A stretch of 64,000 nucleotides of DNA from Hydractinia symbiolongicarpus (lineage: Eukaryota; Cnidaria; Hydrozoa; Anthoathecata; Hydractiniidae): NCBI RefSeq assembly GCF_029227915.1, contig NC_079877.1:19433851-19497850 (forward strand), in the 5' to 3' direction. The position numbers were made by a program, and so were the translations under genes. Position 1 is the stretch's first letter; each line of letters starts with the position of its first letter. Below are positions 24,217-38,215 of the stretch, one piece after another. The notes beneath the pieces were generated by a model. The model searched no databases. It was not told where the DNA came from and saw only the letters and a program-made list of their open reading frames with translations.

Positions 24217-27200
24217 AGGTGTAAGGCCTTTATTAGGCCGCAAAGCCATATTACGGCTTTTAGAACGCTATGCACGTAGTTGACGGTGAAATAAGGGCAT
24301 GGTGACAAGGCAAATGACTTTGGACGATGTAGTCCTTTGAGACTGAGAGAACTAGACCAATAGCAAGCTGCGCGGACATGTGGAACCACGTAATTCCCGT
24401 GTAAAGCCTTAATTAGGCCGCAAAAAGCCATAATACGGCTTTTAGAAAGCTTTGCACGTAGTTGATGGTGATACAAGGCCGTGACGCCAAGGAAACCGAC
24501 TTGGAACGTTGTAGTCCATTGAGACTGAATGGTCTAGACCAATGATACCATGAGCAGGCTCGTGGAACTAAGTGATTAACGTGTAAGGCCTTTATTAGGC
24601 AACAAGAGGCCATAGTACGGCTTTTAGAAGGCTATGGTCGTAGTTGACGTTGATATAAGGCAATGGCGCCATGGAAAACGACTTGGGACGTTGTAGATCA
24701 TTAAGACTGCAAGGACTAAACCCATGGCAACCTGTGCGGACCCGTGGAACCTCGTATTTTAAGTGTAGGGCCTTAATTATGTCGTAAAGGACCATATTAC
24801 TGCTTTTAGAAGGCTATGCACGTAGTTGACGGTGATAAAAGGGTATGGCGCAAGGGAGAATGACTTTGGACGTTGTAGTCCTTTGAGACAGAGAGAACTA
24901 GACCAATGGTACCATGCGCAAACTCGTGGAAATACGTGATTTACGTGTAAGGCCTTAGTTAGGCTGCAAAAGGCCATACTACGGCTTGTCGAAGGCTATG
25001 CACGCAATTGGCGGTGATAAAAGAGCATGGCGTCAAGGAAAACGACTTGGGACGTTGTAGTCCATTCAGACTGCAAGGGCTAGAGCCATGGCAACCTGTG
25101 CGGACACGTGGAACCACGTAATTTAAGTGTAGGGTCTTTATTAGGACGCAAAAAGCCATATTACGCCTTTTAGAAGGCTATGCACGTAGTTGACGGTGAT
25201 ATAAGGGCATGGTGCAAAGGAAAATGACTTAGCACGTTGTAGTCCTTTGAGACTGAGAAACTAGCCCAATGGCACCATGCGCAGACTCGTGGAAATACGT
25301 GATTTTCGTGTAACGCCTTTATTATGCGGTAAAAAACCATATTACTGCTTTTAGAAGGCTATGAACGTAGTTGACGTTAATATAAGGCCATGACGCCAAG
25401 GAAACCGACTTGGAAAGTTGTAGTCCATTGAGACAGAGAGAACTAGACCAATGGTACCATGCGCAAACTCGTGGAAATACGTGATTTACGTGTAAGGCCT
25501 TAGTTAGGCTGCAAAAGGCCATATTACGGCTTTTAGAAGGCCGTGCACTTAGTGGACGATGATAAAAGGCCATGGCGCCAAGGAAAACGACTTGGCATGA
25601 TGCAGTCCATTGAGAATGAAAGGACTAGACCAATGTCAAGCTGCGCGAACACGTGGAACCACGTAATTCCCGTGTAAGGCCTTAATTATGTGGTAAAAGA
25701 TCATATTACGGCTTTTAGAAGGCCATGCACGTAGTGGACGATGATAAAAGGCCATGGCGCCAACGAAAACGATTTGGCACGTTGCAGTCCATTGAGAATG
25801 AAAGGACCAGACCAATGATACAATGCGCAGGCCTCTGGAAATACTTGATTTCGTGTAAGGCCTTTATTAGGCGGCGAGAGGCCATAGTGCGGCTTTTAGA
25901 AGGCTATGCACTTAGTGGACGATGATAAAAGGCCATGGCGGGAAGGAAAACGAATTGGCACGTTGCAGTCCATTGAGAATAAAAGGACTAGACCAATGAT
26001 ACCATGCACAGGCTTGTAGAACCACGTAATTTACGTGTAAGGCCTTTATTAGGCCGCAAAGCCATATTACCCCTTTTAGAAGGCTATGCACGTAGTTGAC
26101 GGTAATATAAGGCCATGACGCCAAGGAAACCGACTTGGAAAGTTGTAGTCCATTGAGACTGAATGGTCTAGACCAATGATACCATGATCAGGCTCGTGGA
26201 ACAAAGTGATTAACGTGTAAGACTTTTATTAGGCGGCAAGAGGACATAGTACGGCTTTTAGAAGGCTATGCTCGTAGTTGACGTTGATATAAGGCAATGG
26301 CGCCATGGAAAACGACTTGGGACGTTGTAGATCATTATGACTGCAAGGAGTAAGCCCATGGCAACCTGTGCGGATCCGTGCAACGACATATTTTATGTGT
26401 ACGGCCTTAATTATGTCGTAAAAGACCATATTACTGCTTTTAGAAGGTTATGCACGTAGTTGACGGTGATATAAGGGTATGGCGCCAGGGAAAATGATTT
26501 TGGACGTTGTAGTCCTTTGAGACAGAGAGAACTAGACCAATGGTACTATGCGCAAACTCGTGGAAATACGTGATTTACGTGTAAGGCCTTAGTTAGGCTG
26601 CAAAAGGCCATATTACGGCTTTTAGAAGGCCATGCACGTAGTGGACGATGATAATAGGCCATGGCGCCAACGAAAACGACTTGGCACGTTGCAGTCCATT
26701 GAGAATGAAAGGACCAGACCAATGATACAATGCGCAGGCCTCTGGAAATACTTATTTTCGTGTAAGGCCTTTATTAGGCGGCAAGAGGCCATAGTACGGC
26801 TTTTAGAAGGCTATGCTCGTAGTTGACGTTGATATAAGGCAATGGCGCCATGGAAAACGACTTGGGACGTTGTAGATCATTAAGACTGCAAGGACTAAAC
26901 CCATGGCAACCTGTGCGGACCCGTGGAACAACGTATTTAAGTGTAGGGCCTTAATTATGTCGTAAAAGACCATATTACTGCTTTTAGAAGGCTATGCACG
27001 TAGTTGACGGTGATAAAAGGCCATGGCGGCAAGGAAAACGACTTGGGACGTTGTAGATCATTATGACTGCAAGGACTAAACCCATGGAAACCTGTGTCGA
27101 CCCGTGCAACGACGTATTTTATGTGTAGGGCCTTAATTATGTCGTAAAAGACCATATTACTGCTTTTAGAAGGTTATGCACGTAGTTGATGGTGATATAA

Positions 27201-30200
27201 GGGCATGGCGCCAGGGAAAATGACTTTGGACGTTGCAGTCCTTTGAGACAGAGAGAACTTAGCCAATGGTACCATGCGCAAACTCGTGGAAATACGTGCT
27301 TTATGTGTAAGGCCTTAATTAGGCTGCAAAAGGCCATACTACTGCTTGTCGAAGGCTATGCAAGCAGTTGCCGGTGATATAAGGGCATGGCGTCAAGAAA
27401 AACGACTTGGCACGTTTTTAGTCCATTGAGACTGCAAGGACTAGACCAATGCCAAGCTGCGCGAACACGTGGAACCACGTAATTCACGTGTAGGGTCTTT
27501 ATTAGGCCGCAAAAAGCCATATTACGCCTTTTAGAAGGCTATGCACGTAGTTGACGGTGATATAAGGGCATGGCGCCAAGGCAAATGACTATGGATGTTG
27601 TACTCCTTTGAGACAGAGAGAACTAGAGCAATGGCATCATGCGCAGACTCGTGGAAATACGTGATTTTCGTGTAAGGCCTTAATTAGGCTGCAAAAGGCC
27701 ATACTACTGCTTGTCGAAGGCTATGCAAGCAGTTGCCGGTGATATAAGGGCATGGCGTCAAGAAAAACGACTTGGCACGTTTTTAGTCCATTGAGACTGC
27801 AAGGACTAGACCAATGTTAAGCTGCGCGAACACGTGGAACCACGTAATTCACGTGTAAGGCCTTTATTAGGCCGCAAAAGCCAAGTTACGGCTTTTAGAA
27901 GGGTATCCACGTAGTTAAGGGTGATATAAAGGCATGGCGCCAAGGAAAACGACTTGGGACGTTGTAGATCATTATGACTGCAAGGACTAAACCCATGGCA
28001 ACCTGTGCAAACCCGTGCAACGACGTATTTTATGTGTAGGGCCTTAATGATGTCGTAAAAGACCATATTACTGCTTTTAGAAAGTTATGCACGTAGTTGA
28101 CGTTATATAAGGGCATGGCGCCAGGGAAAATGACTTTGGACGTAGTAGTCCTTTGAGACAGAGAGAACTAGACAAATGGTACCATGCGCAAACTCGTGGA
28201 AATACGTGATTTTCGTGTAAGGCCTGAGTTAGGCGGCAAAAAGCCATACTACTGCCTGTCGAAAGCTATGCACGCAATTGCCGGTGATATAAGAGCATGG
28301 CGTCAAGGAAAACGACTTGGGACGTTGTAGTCCATTCAGACTGCAAGGACTAGAGCCATGGCAACCTGTGCCGACACGTGGAACCTCGTAATTTAAGTGT
28401 AGGGCCTTTATTAGGCCGCAAAAAGACATATTATGACTTTTAGAAGGCTATGCACGTAGTTGACGGTGATATAAGGGTATGGCGCCAGGGAAAATGACTT
28501 TGGATGTTGTAGTCCTTTGAGACAGAGAGAACTAGAGCAATGGCATCATGCGCAGACTCGTGGAAATACGTGATTTTTGTGTAAGGCCTTAATTAGGCTG
28601 CAAAAGGCCATACTACGGCTTCCCGAAGGCTGTGCAAGCAGTTGCCGGTGATATAAGAGCATGGCGTCAAGGAAAACGTCTTGGGACGTTGTAGTCCGTT
28701 CAGACTGCAAGGACTAGAGCCATGGCAACCTGTGCGGACACGTGGAACCACGTAATTTAAGTGTAGGGTGTTTATTAGGCCGCAAAAAGCCATATTACGC
28801 CTTTTAGAACGCTATGCACGTAGTTGACGGTGATATAAGGGCATGGCGCAAAGGCAAATGACTATGGATGTTGTACTCTTTTGAGACAGAGAGAACTAGC
28901 GCAATGGCATCATGCGCAGACTCGTGGAAATACGTAATTCACGTGTAAGGACTTTATTAGGCCGCAAAAGCCATATTACGGCTTGTCGAAGTCTATGCAA
29001 GCAGTTGCCGCTGATATAAGGGCATGGCGTCAAGAAAACCTACTTGGCACGTTTTTAGTCCATTGAGACTGCAAGGACTAGACCAATGCCAAGCTGTGCG
29101 AACACGTGGAACCACGTAATTCACGTGTAAGGCCTTTATTAGGCCGCAAAAGCCAAGTTACGGCTTTTAGAAAGGTATCCACGTAGTTAAGGGTGATATA
29201 AAGGCATGGCGCCAAGGAAAACGACTTGGGACGTTGTAGATCATTATGACTGCAAGGACTAAACCCATGGCAACCTGTGCAGACCCGTGCAACGACGTAT
29301 TTTATGTGTAGGGCCTTAATGATGTCGTAAAAGACCATAATACTGCTTTTAGAAGGTTATGCACGTAGTTGACGTTATATAAGGGCATGGCGCCAGGGAA
29401 AATGACTTTGGACGTAGTATTCCTTTGAGACAGAGAGAACTAGACAAATGGTACCATGCGCAAACTCGTGGAAATACGTGATTTTCGTGTAAGGCCTTAA
29501 TTAGGCTGCAAAAGGCCATAGTACTGCTTGTCGAAGGCTATGCAAGCAGTTGCCGGTGATATAAGGGCATGGCGTCAAGAAAAACGACTTGGCACGTTTT
29601 TAGTCCATTGAGACTGCAAGGACTAGACCAATGCCAAGCTGCGCGAACACGTGGAACCACGTAATTCACGTGTAGGGTCTTTATTAGGCCGCAAAAAGCC
29701 ATATTACGCCTTTTAGAAGGCTATGCACGTAGTTGAAGGTGATATAAGGGCATGGCGCCAAGGCAAATGACTATGGATGTTGTACTCCTTTGAGACAGAG
29801 AGAACTAGACCAATGGTACTATGCGCAAACTCGTGGAACCACGTAATTTACGTGTAAGGCCTTTATTAGGCCGCAAAAGCCATATTACGTCTTTTAGAAG
29901 GCTATGCACGTAGTTGACGGTAATATAAGGGCATGGCGCCAAGGCAAATGACTTTGGACGATGTAGTCCTTTGAGACTGAGAGAACTAGACCAATAGCAA
30001 GCTGCGCGGACATGTGGAAGCACGTAATTCAGGTGTAAAGCCTTAATTAGGCCGCAAAAAGCCATAATACGGCTTTTAGAAAGCTTTGCACGTAGTTGAT
30101 GGTGATACAAGGCCATGATGCCAAGGAAACCGACTTGGAACGTTGTAGTCCATTAAGACTGAAAGGTCTAGACCAATGATACCATGAGCAGTCTCGTGGA

Positions 30201-31084
30201 ACTAAGTGATTAACGTGTAAGGCCTTTATTAGGCGGCAAGAGACCATAGTACGGCTTTTAGAAGGCTATGCTCGTAGTTGACGTTGATATAAGGCAATGG
30301 CGCCATGGAAAACGACTTGGGACGTTGTAGATCATTAAGACTGCAAGGACTAAACCCATGGCAACCTGTGCGGACCCGTGGAACAACGTATTTAAGTGTA
30401 GGGCCTTAATTATGTCGTAAAAGACCATATTACTGCTTTTAGAAGGCTATGCACGTAGTTGACGGAGATAAAAGGCCATGGCGGCAAGGAAAACGACTTG
30501 GGACGTTGTAGATCATTATGACTGCAAGGACTAAACCCATGGCAACCTGTGCCGACCCGTGCAACGACGTATTTTATGTGTAGGGCTTTAATTATGTCGT
30601 AAAAGACCATATTACTGCTTTTAGAAGGTTATGCACGTAGTTGACGGTGATATAAGGGCATGGCGCCAGGGAAAATGACTTTGGACGTTGTAGTCCTTTC
30701 AGACAGAGAGAACTTAGCCAATGGTACCATGCGCAAACTCGTGGAAATACGTGATTTTCGTGTAAGGCCTTAATTAGGCTGCAAAAGGCCATACTACTGC
30801 TTGTCGAAGGCTATGCAAGCAGTTGCCGGTGATATAAGAGCATGGCGTCAAGAAAAACGACTTGGCACGTTTTTAGTCCATTGAGACTGCAAGGACTAGA
30901 CCAATGCCAAGCTGTGCGAACACGTGGAACCACGTAATTCACGTGTAAGGCCTTTATTAGGCCGCAAAAGCCAAGTTACGGCTTTTAGAAAGGTATCCAC
31001 GTAGTTAAGGGTGATATAAAGGCATGGCGCCATGGAAAACGACTTGGCACGTTGTAGATCATTATGACTGCAAGGAGTAAGCCC
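24217..31084 (+). repeat. Mosaic satellite stretch, no long HOR
   Basis: Monomers of many types with only limited internal repetition: 26,768-27,490 with 30,223-30,945 (offset 3,455), 27,700-28,220 with 28,972-29,492 (offset 1,272, seven monomers), and 27,305-27,625 with 29,491-29,811 (offset 2,186, twelve monomers). Copies carry visibly more differences than in the flanking HORs. The variant vocabulary changes here: TTGGCGG is last seen near 25,012, while CAGTTGCCGGTG and CACGTTTTTAGTCC first appear near 27,364 and 27,413. No gene or foreign DNA. Confidence 0.8.
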
Positions 31085-32719
31085 ATCGCAACCTGTGCAG
31101 ACACGTGGAACCACGTAATTTAAGTGTAGGGTGTTTATTAGGCCGCAAAAAGCCATATTACGCCTTTTAGAACGCTATGCACGTAGTTGACGGTGATATA
31201 AGGGCATGGCGCAAAGGCAAATGACTTAGCACGTTGTAGTCCTTTGAGACTGAGAAACTAGCCCAATGGCACCATGCGCAGACTCGTGGAAATACGTGAT
31301 ATTCGTGTAAGGCCTTTATTAGGCGGTAAAAAGCCATATTACTGCCTTTAGAAGGCTACGCACGTAGTTGACGGTGATATAACGCCATGACGCCAAGGAA
31401 AACGACTTGGCACGTTGTAGTCCATTCAGACTGCAAGGACTACAGCCATGGCAACCTGTGTGGACACGTGGAACCTCGTAATTTTAGTGTAGGGCCTTTA
31501 TTAGGCCTCAAAAAGCCATATTACGGCTTGTCGAAGGCTATGTCAGCAGTTGCCGGTGATATAAGGGCATGGCGTCTAGAAAAACGACTTGGCACGTTTT
31601 TAGTCCATTGAGTCTGCAAGGACTAGACCAATGCCAAGCTGCGCGAACACATGGAACCACTTAATTCAAGTGTAAGGCCTTTATTAGGCTGCAAAAGTCA
31701 TGTTACGGCTTTTAGAAGGCTATCCACGTAGTTAACGATGATATAAAGGCATGGCGCCAAGGAAAACGACTTGGAACGTTGTAGTCCATTGAGACTGCAA
31801 GGACTAGACCAATGGCAAGCTGCGCGAACACATGGAACCACGTAATTTACGTGTAAGGACTTTATTGAGCCGCAAAAGCCATATTACGGCTTTTAGAAGG
31901 CTTTGCACGTAGTTGAGGGTAATATAAGGGCATGCTGCCAATGAAAATGACTTTGGACGATGTAGTCCTCTGAGACTGAGATAACTAGACCAATGGCACC
32001 ATGCGCAGACTCGTGGAAGTACATGATTTCGTGTAAGGCCTTTATTAGGCGGCAAAAAGCCATATTACGGCTTTTAGAAGGCTATGCACGTAGTTGACGG
32101 TGATATAAGGGTATGGCGCCAGGTAAAATGACTTTGGACGTTGTAGTCCTTTGAGACAGAGAGAACTAGACCAATGGTACCATGCGTAAACTCGTGGAAA
32201 TACGTGATTTTCGTGTAACGCCTTAGTTAGGCGGCAAAAAGCCATACTACAGCTTGTCGAAAGCTATGCACGCAATTGCCGTTGATACAAGAGCATGGCG
32301 TCAAGGAAAACGACTTGGGACGTTGTAGTCCATTGGGACTGCAAGGACTAGACCAATGGCAAGTTGCGCGAACACGTGGAATAACGTAATTCAGGTGTAA
32401 AGCCTTAATTAGGCCGCAAAAAGTCATAATATGGCTTTTAGAAAGCTTTGCACGTAGTTGATGGTGATACAAGGCCATGACGACAAGGAAACCGACTTGG
32501 AACGTTGTAGTCCATTGAGACTGAAAGGTCTAGACCAGTGATACCATGAGCAGTCTCGTGGAACTAAGTGATTAACGTGTAAGGCCTTTATTAGGCGGCA
32601 AGAGGCCATAGTACGGCTTTTAGAAGGCTATGCACGCAATTGCCGGTGATATAAGAGCATGGCGTCAAGGAAAACGTCTTGGGACGTTGTAGTCCGTTCA
32701 GACTGCAAGGACTAGAGCC
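31085..32719 (+). repeat. 9-monomer HOR, 1,635 bp, copy 1
   Basis: Repeats at an offset of 1,635 bp. Shared marks are CAGCCATGGCAACCTGTGTGG near 31,443 and 33,078, CGTAGTTGAGGGT near 31,908 and 33,543, and GACTGAGATAACTAG near 31,973 and 33,609. It carries several private substitutions (GAATAACG near 32,378, GGCTACGCACG near 31,354). Confidence 0.85.
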
Positions 32720-34012
32720 ATGGCAACCTGTGCAGACACGTGGAACCACGTAATTTAAGTGTAGGGTGTTTATTAGGCCGCAAAAAGCCATATTACGCCT
32801 TTTAGAACGCTATGCACGTAGTTGACGGTGATATAAGGGCATGGCGCAAAGGCAAATGACTTAGCACGTTGTAGTCCTTTGAGACTGAGAAACTAGCCCA
32901 ATGGCACCATGCGCAGACTCGTGGAAATACGTGATATTCGTGTAAGGCCTTTATTAGGCGGTAAAAAGCCATATTACTGCCTTTAGAAGGCTATGCACGT
33001 ATTTGACGGTGATATAAGGCCATGACGCCAAGGAAAACGACTTGGCACGTTGTAGTCCATTCAGACTGCAAGGACTACAGCCATGGCAACCTGTGTGGAC
33101 ACGTGGAACCTCGTAATTTAAGTGTAAGGCCTTTATTAGGCCGCAAAAAGCCATATTACGGCTTGTCGAAGGCTATGCCAGCAGTTGCCGGTGATATAAG
33201 GGCATGGCGTCAAGAAAAACGACTTGGCACGTTTTCGGTCCATTGAGACTGCAAGGACTAGACCAATGCCAAGCTGCGCGAACACATGGAACCACTTAAT
33301 TCAAGTGTAAGGCCTTTATTAGGCTGCAAAAGTCATGTTACGGCTTTTAGAAGGCTATCCACGTAATTAACGATGATATAAAGGCATGGCGCCAAGGAAA
33401 ACGACTTGGAACGTTGTAGTCCATTGAGACTGCAAGGACTAGACCAATGGCAAGCTGGGCGAACACATGGAACCACGTAATTTACGTGTAAGGACTTTAT
33501 TGAGCCGCAAAAGCCATATTACGTCTTTTAGAAGGCTTTGCACGTAGTTGAGGGTGATATAAGGGCATGCTGCAAATGAAAATGACTTTGGACGATGTAG
33601 ACCTCTGAGACTGAGATAACTAGGCCAATGGCACCATGCGCAGACTCGTGGAAGTACATGATTTCGTGTAAGGCCTTTATTAGGCGGCAAGAGGCCATAT
33701 TACGGCCTTTAGAAGGCTATGCACGTAGTTGACGGTGATATAAGGGTATGGCGCCAGGGAAAATGACTTTGGACGTTGTAGTCCTTTGAGACAGAGAGAA
33801 CTAGACCAATGGTACCATGCGCAAACTCGTGGAAATACGTGATTTTCGTGTAAGGCCTTAGTTAGGCTGCAAAATGCCATACTACGGCTTGTCGAAGGCT
33901 ATGCACGCAATTGCCGGTGATATAAGAGCATGGCGTTAAGGAAAACGACTTGGGACGTTGTAGTCCATTCAGACTGCAAGGACTAGACCAATGGCAAGTT
34001 GCGCGAACACGT
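32720..34012 (+). repeat. 9-monomer HOR, 1,635 bp, partial copy 2
   Basis: Second copy, followed for about seven monomers. It departs near 34,013, where GTGGAACCTCGTAATTTAAG replaces GTGGAATAACGTAATTCAGG. Confidence 0.85.
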
Positions 34013-34951
34013 GGAACCTCGTAATTTAAGTGTAGGGCCTTTATTAGGCCGCAAAAAGCCATATTACGGCTTGTCGAAGGCTATGCAAGCAGTTGCCGGT
34101 GATATAAGGGCATGGCGTCAAGAAAAACGACTTGGCACGTTTTTAGTCCATTGAGTCTGCAAGGACTAGACCAATGCCAAGCTGCGCGAACACATGGAAC
34201 CACTTAATTCAAGTGTAAGGCCTTTATTAGGCTGCAAAAGTTATGTTACGGCTTTTAGAAGGCTATCCACGTAGTTAACGGTGATATAAAGGCATGGCGC
34301 CAAGGAAAACGACTTGGAACGCTGTAGTCAATTGAGACTGCAAGGACTAGAACAATGGCAAGCTGCGCGAACACATGGAACCACGTAATTCAAATGTAAG
34401 GACTTTATTGAGCCGCAAAAGCCATATTACGGCTTTTAGAACGCTTTGCACGTAGTTGAGGGTGATATAAGGGCATGCCGCCAAGGAAAATGACTTTGGA
34501 CGATGTAGTCCTCTGAGACTGAGATAACTAGACCAATGGCACCATGCGCAGACTCGCGGAAATACATGATTTCGTGTAAGGCCCTTATTAGGCGGCAAGA
34601 GGCCATATTACGGCTTTTAGAAGGCTATGCACGTAGTTGACGGTGATATAAGGGTATGGCGCCAGGGAAAATGACTTTGGACGTTGTAGTCCTTTGAGAC
34701 AGAGAGAACTAGACCAATGGTACCATGCGCAAACTCGTGGAAATACGTGATTTTCGTGTAAGGCCTTAATTAGGCTGCAAAATGCCATACTACGGCTTGT
34801 CAAAGGCTATGCACGCAATTGCCGGTGATATAAGAGCATGGCGTTAAGGAAAACGACTTGGGACGTTGTAGTCCATTCAGACTGCAAGGACTAGACCAAT
34901 GGCAAGTTGCGCAAACACGTGGAACAACGTAATTCACGTGTAAGGCCTTAA
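34013..34951 (+). repeat. Satellite monomers shared with 42,748-43,659
   Basis: Part of a block of about 1.26 kb (34,040-35,300) that recurs at an offset of 8,708 bp (42,748-44,008). Both carry TGCCATACTACGGCTTGTCAAAGGC (34,783 and 43,491) and GCATGGCGTTAAGG. The copies part near 35,300, where GTAAGGCCTTTTTTAGG here faces GTAGGGTGTTTATTAGG. Confidence 0.8.
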
Positions 34952-36583
34952 TTATGTCGTAAAAGACCATATTACGGCCTATAGAAGGCCATGCACGTAG
35001 TGCACGATGATAAAAGGCCATGGCGCCAAGGAAAACAACTTGGCACGTTGCAGTCCATTGAGAATGAAAGGACCAGACCAATGATACAATGCGCAGGCCT
35101 CTGGAAGTACTTGATTTCGTGTAAGGCCTTTATTAGGCGGCAAGAGGCCATAGTACGGCTTTTAGAAGGCTATGCACATATTTGACGGTGATAAAAGGCC
35201 ATGGCGGGAAGGAAAACGAATTGGCACGTTGCAGTCCATTGAGGATGAAAGGACTAGAGCAATGATACCATGCGCAGGCTTGTGGAACCACGTAATTCAC
35301 GTGTAAGGCCTTTTTTAGGCCGCAAAGCCATATTACCCCTTTTAGAGGGCTATGCACGTAGTTGACGGTGATATAAGGCCATGACGCCATGGAAAACGAC
35401 TTGGGACGTTGTAGATCATTATGACTGCAAGGACTAAGCCCATGGCAACCTGTGCAGACCCGTGCAACGACGTATGTTATGTGTAGGGTGTTTATTAGGC
35501 CGCAAAAAGCCATATTACTCCTTTTAGAACGCTATGCACGTAGTTGACGGTGATATAAGGGCATGGTGCAAAGGCAAATGACTTAGCACGTTGTAGTCCT
35601 TTGAGACTGAGAAACTAGCCCAATGGCACCATGCGCAGACTCGTGGAAATACGTGATATTCGTGTAAGGCCTTTATTAGGCGGTAAAAAGCCATATTACT
35701 GCCTTTAGAAGGCTATGCACGTAGTTGACGGTGATATAAGGCCATGACGCCAAGGAAAACGACTTGGCACGTTGTAGTCCATTCAGACTGCAAGGACTAC
35801 AGCCATGGCAACCTGTGTGGACACGTGGAACCTCGTAATTTAAGTGTAGGGCCTTTATTAGGCCGCAAAAAGCCATATTACGGCTTGTCGAAGGCTATGC
35901 AAGCAGTTGCCGGTGATATAAGGGCATGGCGTCAAGAAAAACGACTTGGCACGTTTTTAGTCCATTGAGTCTGCAAGGACTAGACCAATGCCAAGCTGCG
36001 CGAACACATGGAACCACTTAATTCAAGTGTAAGGCCTTTATTAGGCTGCAAAAGTCATGTTACGGCTTTTAGAAGGCTATCCACGTAGTTAACGGTGATA
36101 TAAAGGCATGGCGTCAAGAAAAACGACTTGGCACGTTTTTAGTCCATTGAGTCTGCAAGGACTAGACCAATGCCAAGCTGCGCGAACACATGGAACCACT
36201 TAATTCAAATGTAAGGCCTTTATTAGGCTGCAAAAGTCCTGTTACGGCTTTTAGAAGGCTATCCACGTAGTTAACGGTGATATAAAGGCATGGCGCCAAG
36301 GAAAACGACTTGGAACGTTGTAGTCCATTGAGACTGCAAGGACTAGAACAATGGCAAGCTGCGCGAACACATGGAACCACGTAATTCAAATGTAAGGACT
36401 TTATTAAGCCGCAAAAGCCATATTACGGCTTTTAGAAGGCTTTGCACGTAGTTGAGGGTGATATAAGGGCATGCCGCCAAGGAAAATGACTTTGAACGAT
36501 GTAGTCCTCTGAGACTGAGATAACTAGACCAATGGCACCATGCGCAGACTCGCGGAAATACATGATTTCATGTAAGGCCTTTA
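34952..36583 (+). repeat. 9-monomer HOR, 1,632 bp, copy 1
   Basis: Full nine-monomer unit repeated directly downstream at an offset of 1,632 bp. Shared marks are the AATGATACAATGCGCAGGCC segment near 35,079, GGCGGGAAGGAAAACGAATTGG near 35,203, and TTTATTAAGCCGC near 36,402. A private change is CCTTTTTTAGGCC near 35,309. Its composition differs from the 1,635-bp 9-mer just upstream. Confidence 0.87.
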
Positions 36584-38215
36584 TTATGTCGTAAAAGACC
36601 ATATTACGGCCTTTAGAAGGCCATGCACGTAGTGGACGATGATAAAAGGCCATGGCGCCAAGGAAAACAACTTGGCACGTTGCAGTCCATTGAGAATGAA
36701 AGGACCAGACCAATGATACAATGCGCAGGCCTCTGGAAGTACTTGATTTCGTGTAAGGCCTTTATTAGGCGGCAAGAGGCCATAGTACGGCTTTTAGAAG
36801 GCTATGCACATATTTGACGGTGATAAAAGGCCATGGCGGGAAGGAAAACGAATTGGCACGTTGCAGTCCATTGAGAATGAAAGGACTAGAGCAATGATAC
36901 CATGCGCAGGCTTGTGGAACCACGTAATTCACGTGTAAGGCCTTTATTAGGCCGCAAAGCCATATTACCCCTTTTAGAGGGCTATGCACGTAGTTGACGG
37001 TGATATAAGGCCATGACGCCATGGAAAACGACTTGGGACGTTGTAGATCATTATGACTGCAAGGACTAAGCCCATGGCAACCTGTGCAGACCCGTGCAAC
37101 GACGTATGTTATGTGTAGGGTGTTTATTAGGCCGCAAAAAGCCATATTACTCCTTTTAGAACGCTATGCACGTAGTTGACGGTGATATAAGGGCATGGTG
37201 CAAAGGCAAATGACTTAGCACGTTGTAGTCCTTTGAGACTGAGAAACTAGCCCAATGGCACCATGCGCAGACTCGTGGAAATACGTGATATTCGTGTAAG
37301 GCCTTTATTAGGCGGTAAAAAGCCATATTACTGCCTTTAGAAGGCTATGCACGTAGTTGACGGTGATATAAGGCCATGACGCCAAGGAAAACGACTTGGC
37401 ACGTTGTAGTCCATTCAGACTGCAAGGACTACAGCCATGGCAACCTGTGTGGACACGTGGAACCTCGTAATTTAAGTGTAGGGCCTTTATTAGGCCTCAA
37501 AATCCATATTACGGCTTGTCGAAGGCTATGCAAGCAGTTGCCGGTGATATAAGGGCATGGCGTCAAGAAAAACGACTTGGCACGTTTTTAGTCCATTGAG
37601 TCTGCAAGGACTAGACTAATGCCAAGCTGCGCGAACACATGGAACCACTTAATTCAGGTGTAAGGCCTTTATTAGGCTGCAAAAGTCATGTTACGGCTTT
37701 TAGAAGGCTATCCACGTAGTTAACGGTGATATAAAGGCATGGCGTCAAGAAAAACGACTTGGCACGTTTTTAGTCCATTGAGTCTGCAAGGACTAGACCA
37801 ATGCCAAGCTGCGCGAACACATGGAACCACTTAATTCAAATGTAAGGCCTTTATTAGGCTGCAAAAGTCATGTTACGGCTTTTAGAAGGCTATCCACGTA
37901 GTTAACGGTGATATAAAGGCATGGCGTCAAGAAAAACGACTTGGCACGTTTTTAGTCCATTGAGTCTGCAAGGACTAGACCAATGCCAAGCTGCGCGAAC
38001 ACATGGAACCACGTAATTCAAATGTAAGAACTTTATTAAGCCGCAAAAGCCATATTACGGCTTTTAGAAGGCTTTGCACGTAGTTGAGGGTGATATAAGG
38101 GCATGCCGCCAAGGAAAATGACTTTGAACGATGTAGTCCTCTGAGACTGAGATAAGTAAACCAATGGCACCATGCGCAGACTCGCGGAAATACATGATTT
38201 CGTGTAAGGCCTTTA
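36584..38215 (+). repeat. 9-monomer HOR, 1,632 bp, copy 2
   Basis: Second copy. Private changes include TTAGGCCTCAAAATCC near 37,492 and GTAAGAACTTT near 38,024. Within it three consecutive monomers (from about 37,550) start with nearly the same GGCGTCAAGAAAAACG segment, so conversion between neighbours has partly homogenised the unit. Confidence 0.85.

Noticed and set aside
27413-27423. GTTTTTAGTCC T-run as a terminator
   Set aside because: It is a common variant of GTTGTAGTCC, one base longer, found in many right-domain monomers with no stem upstream.
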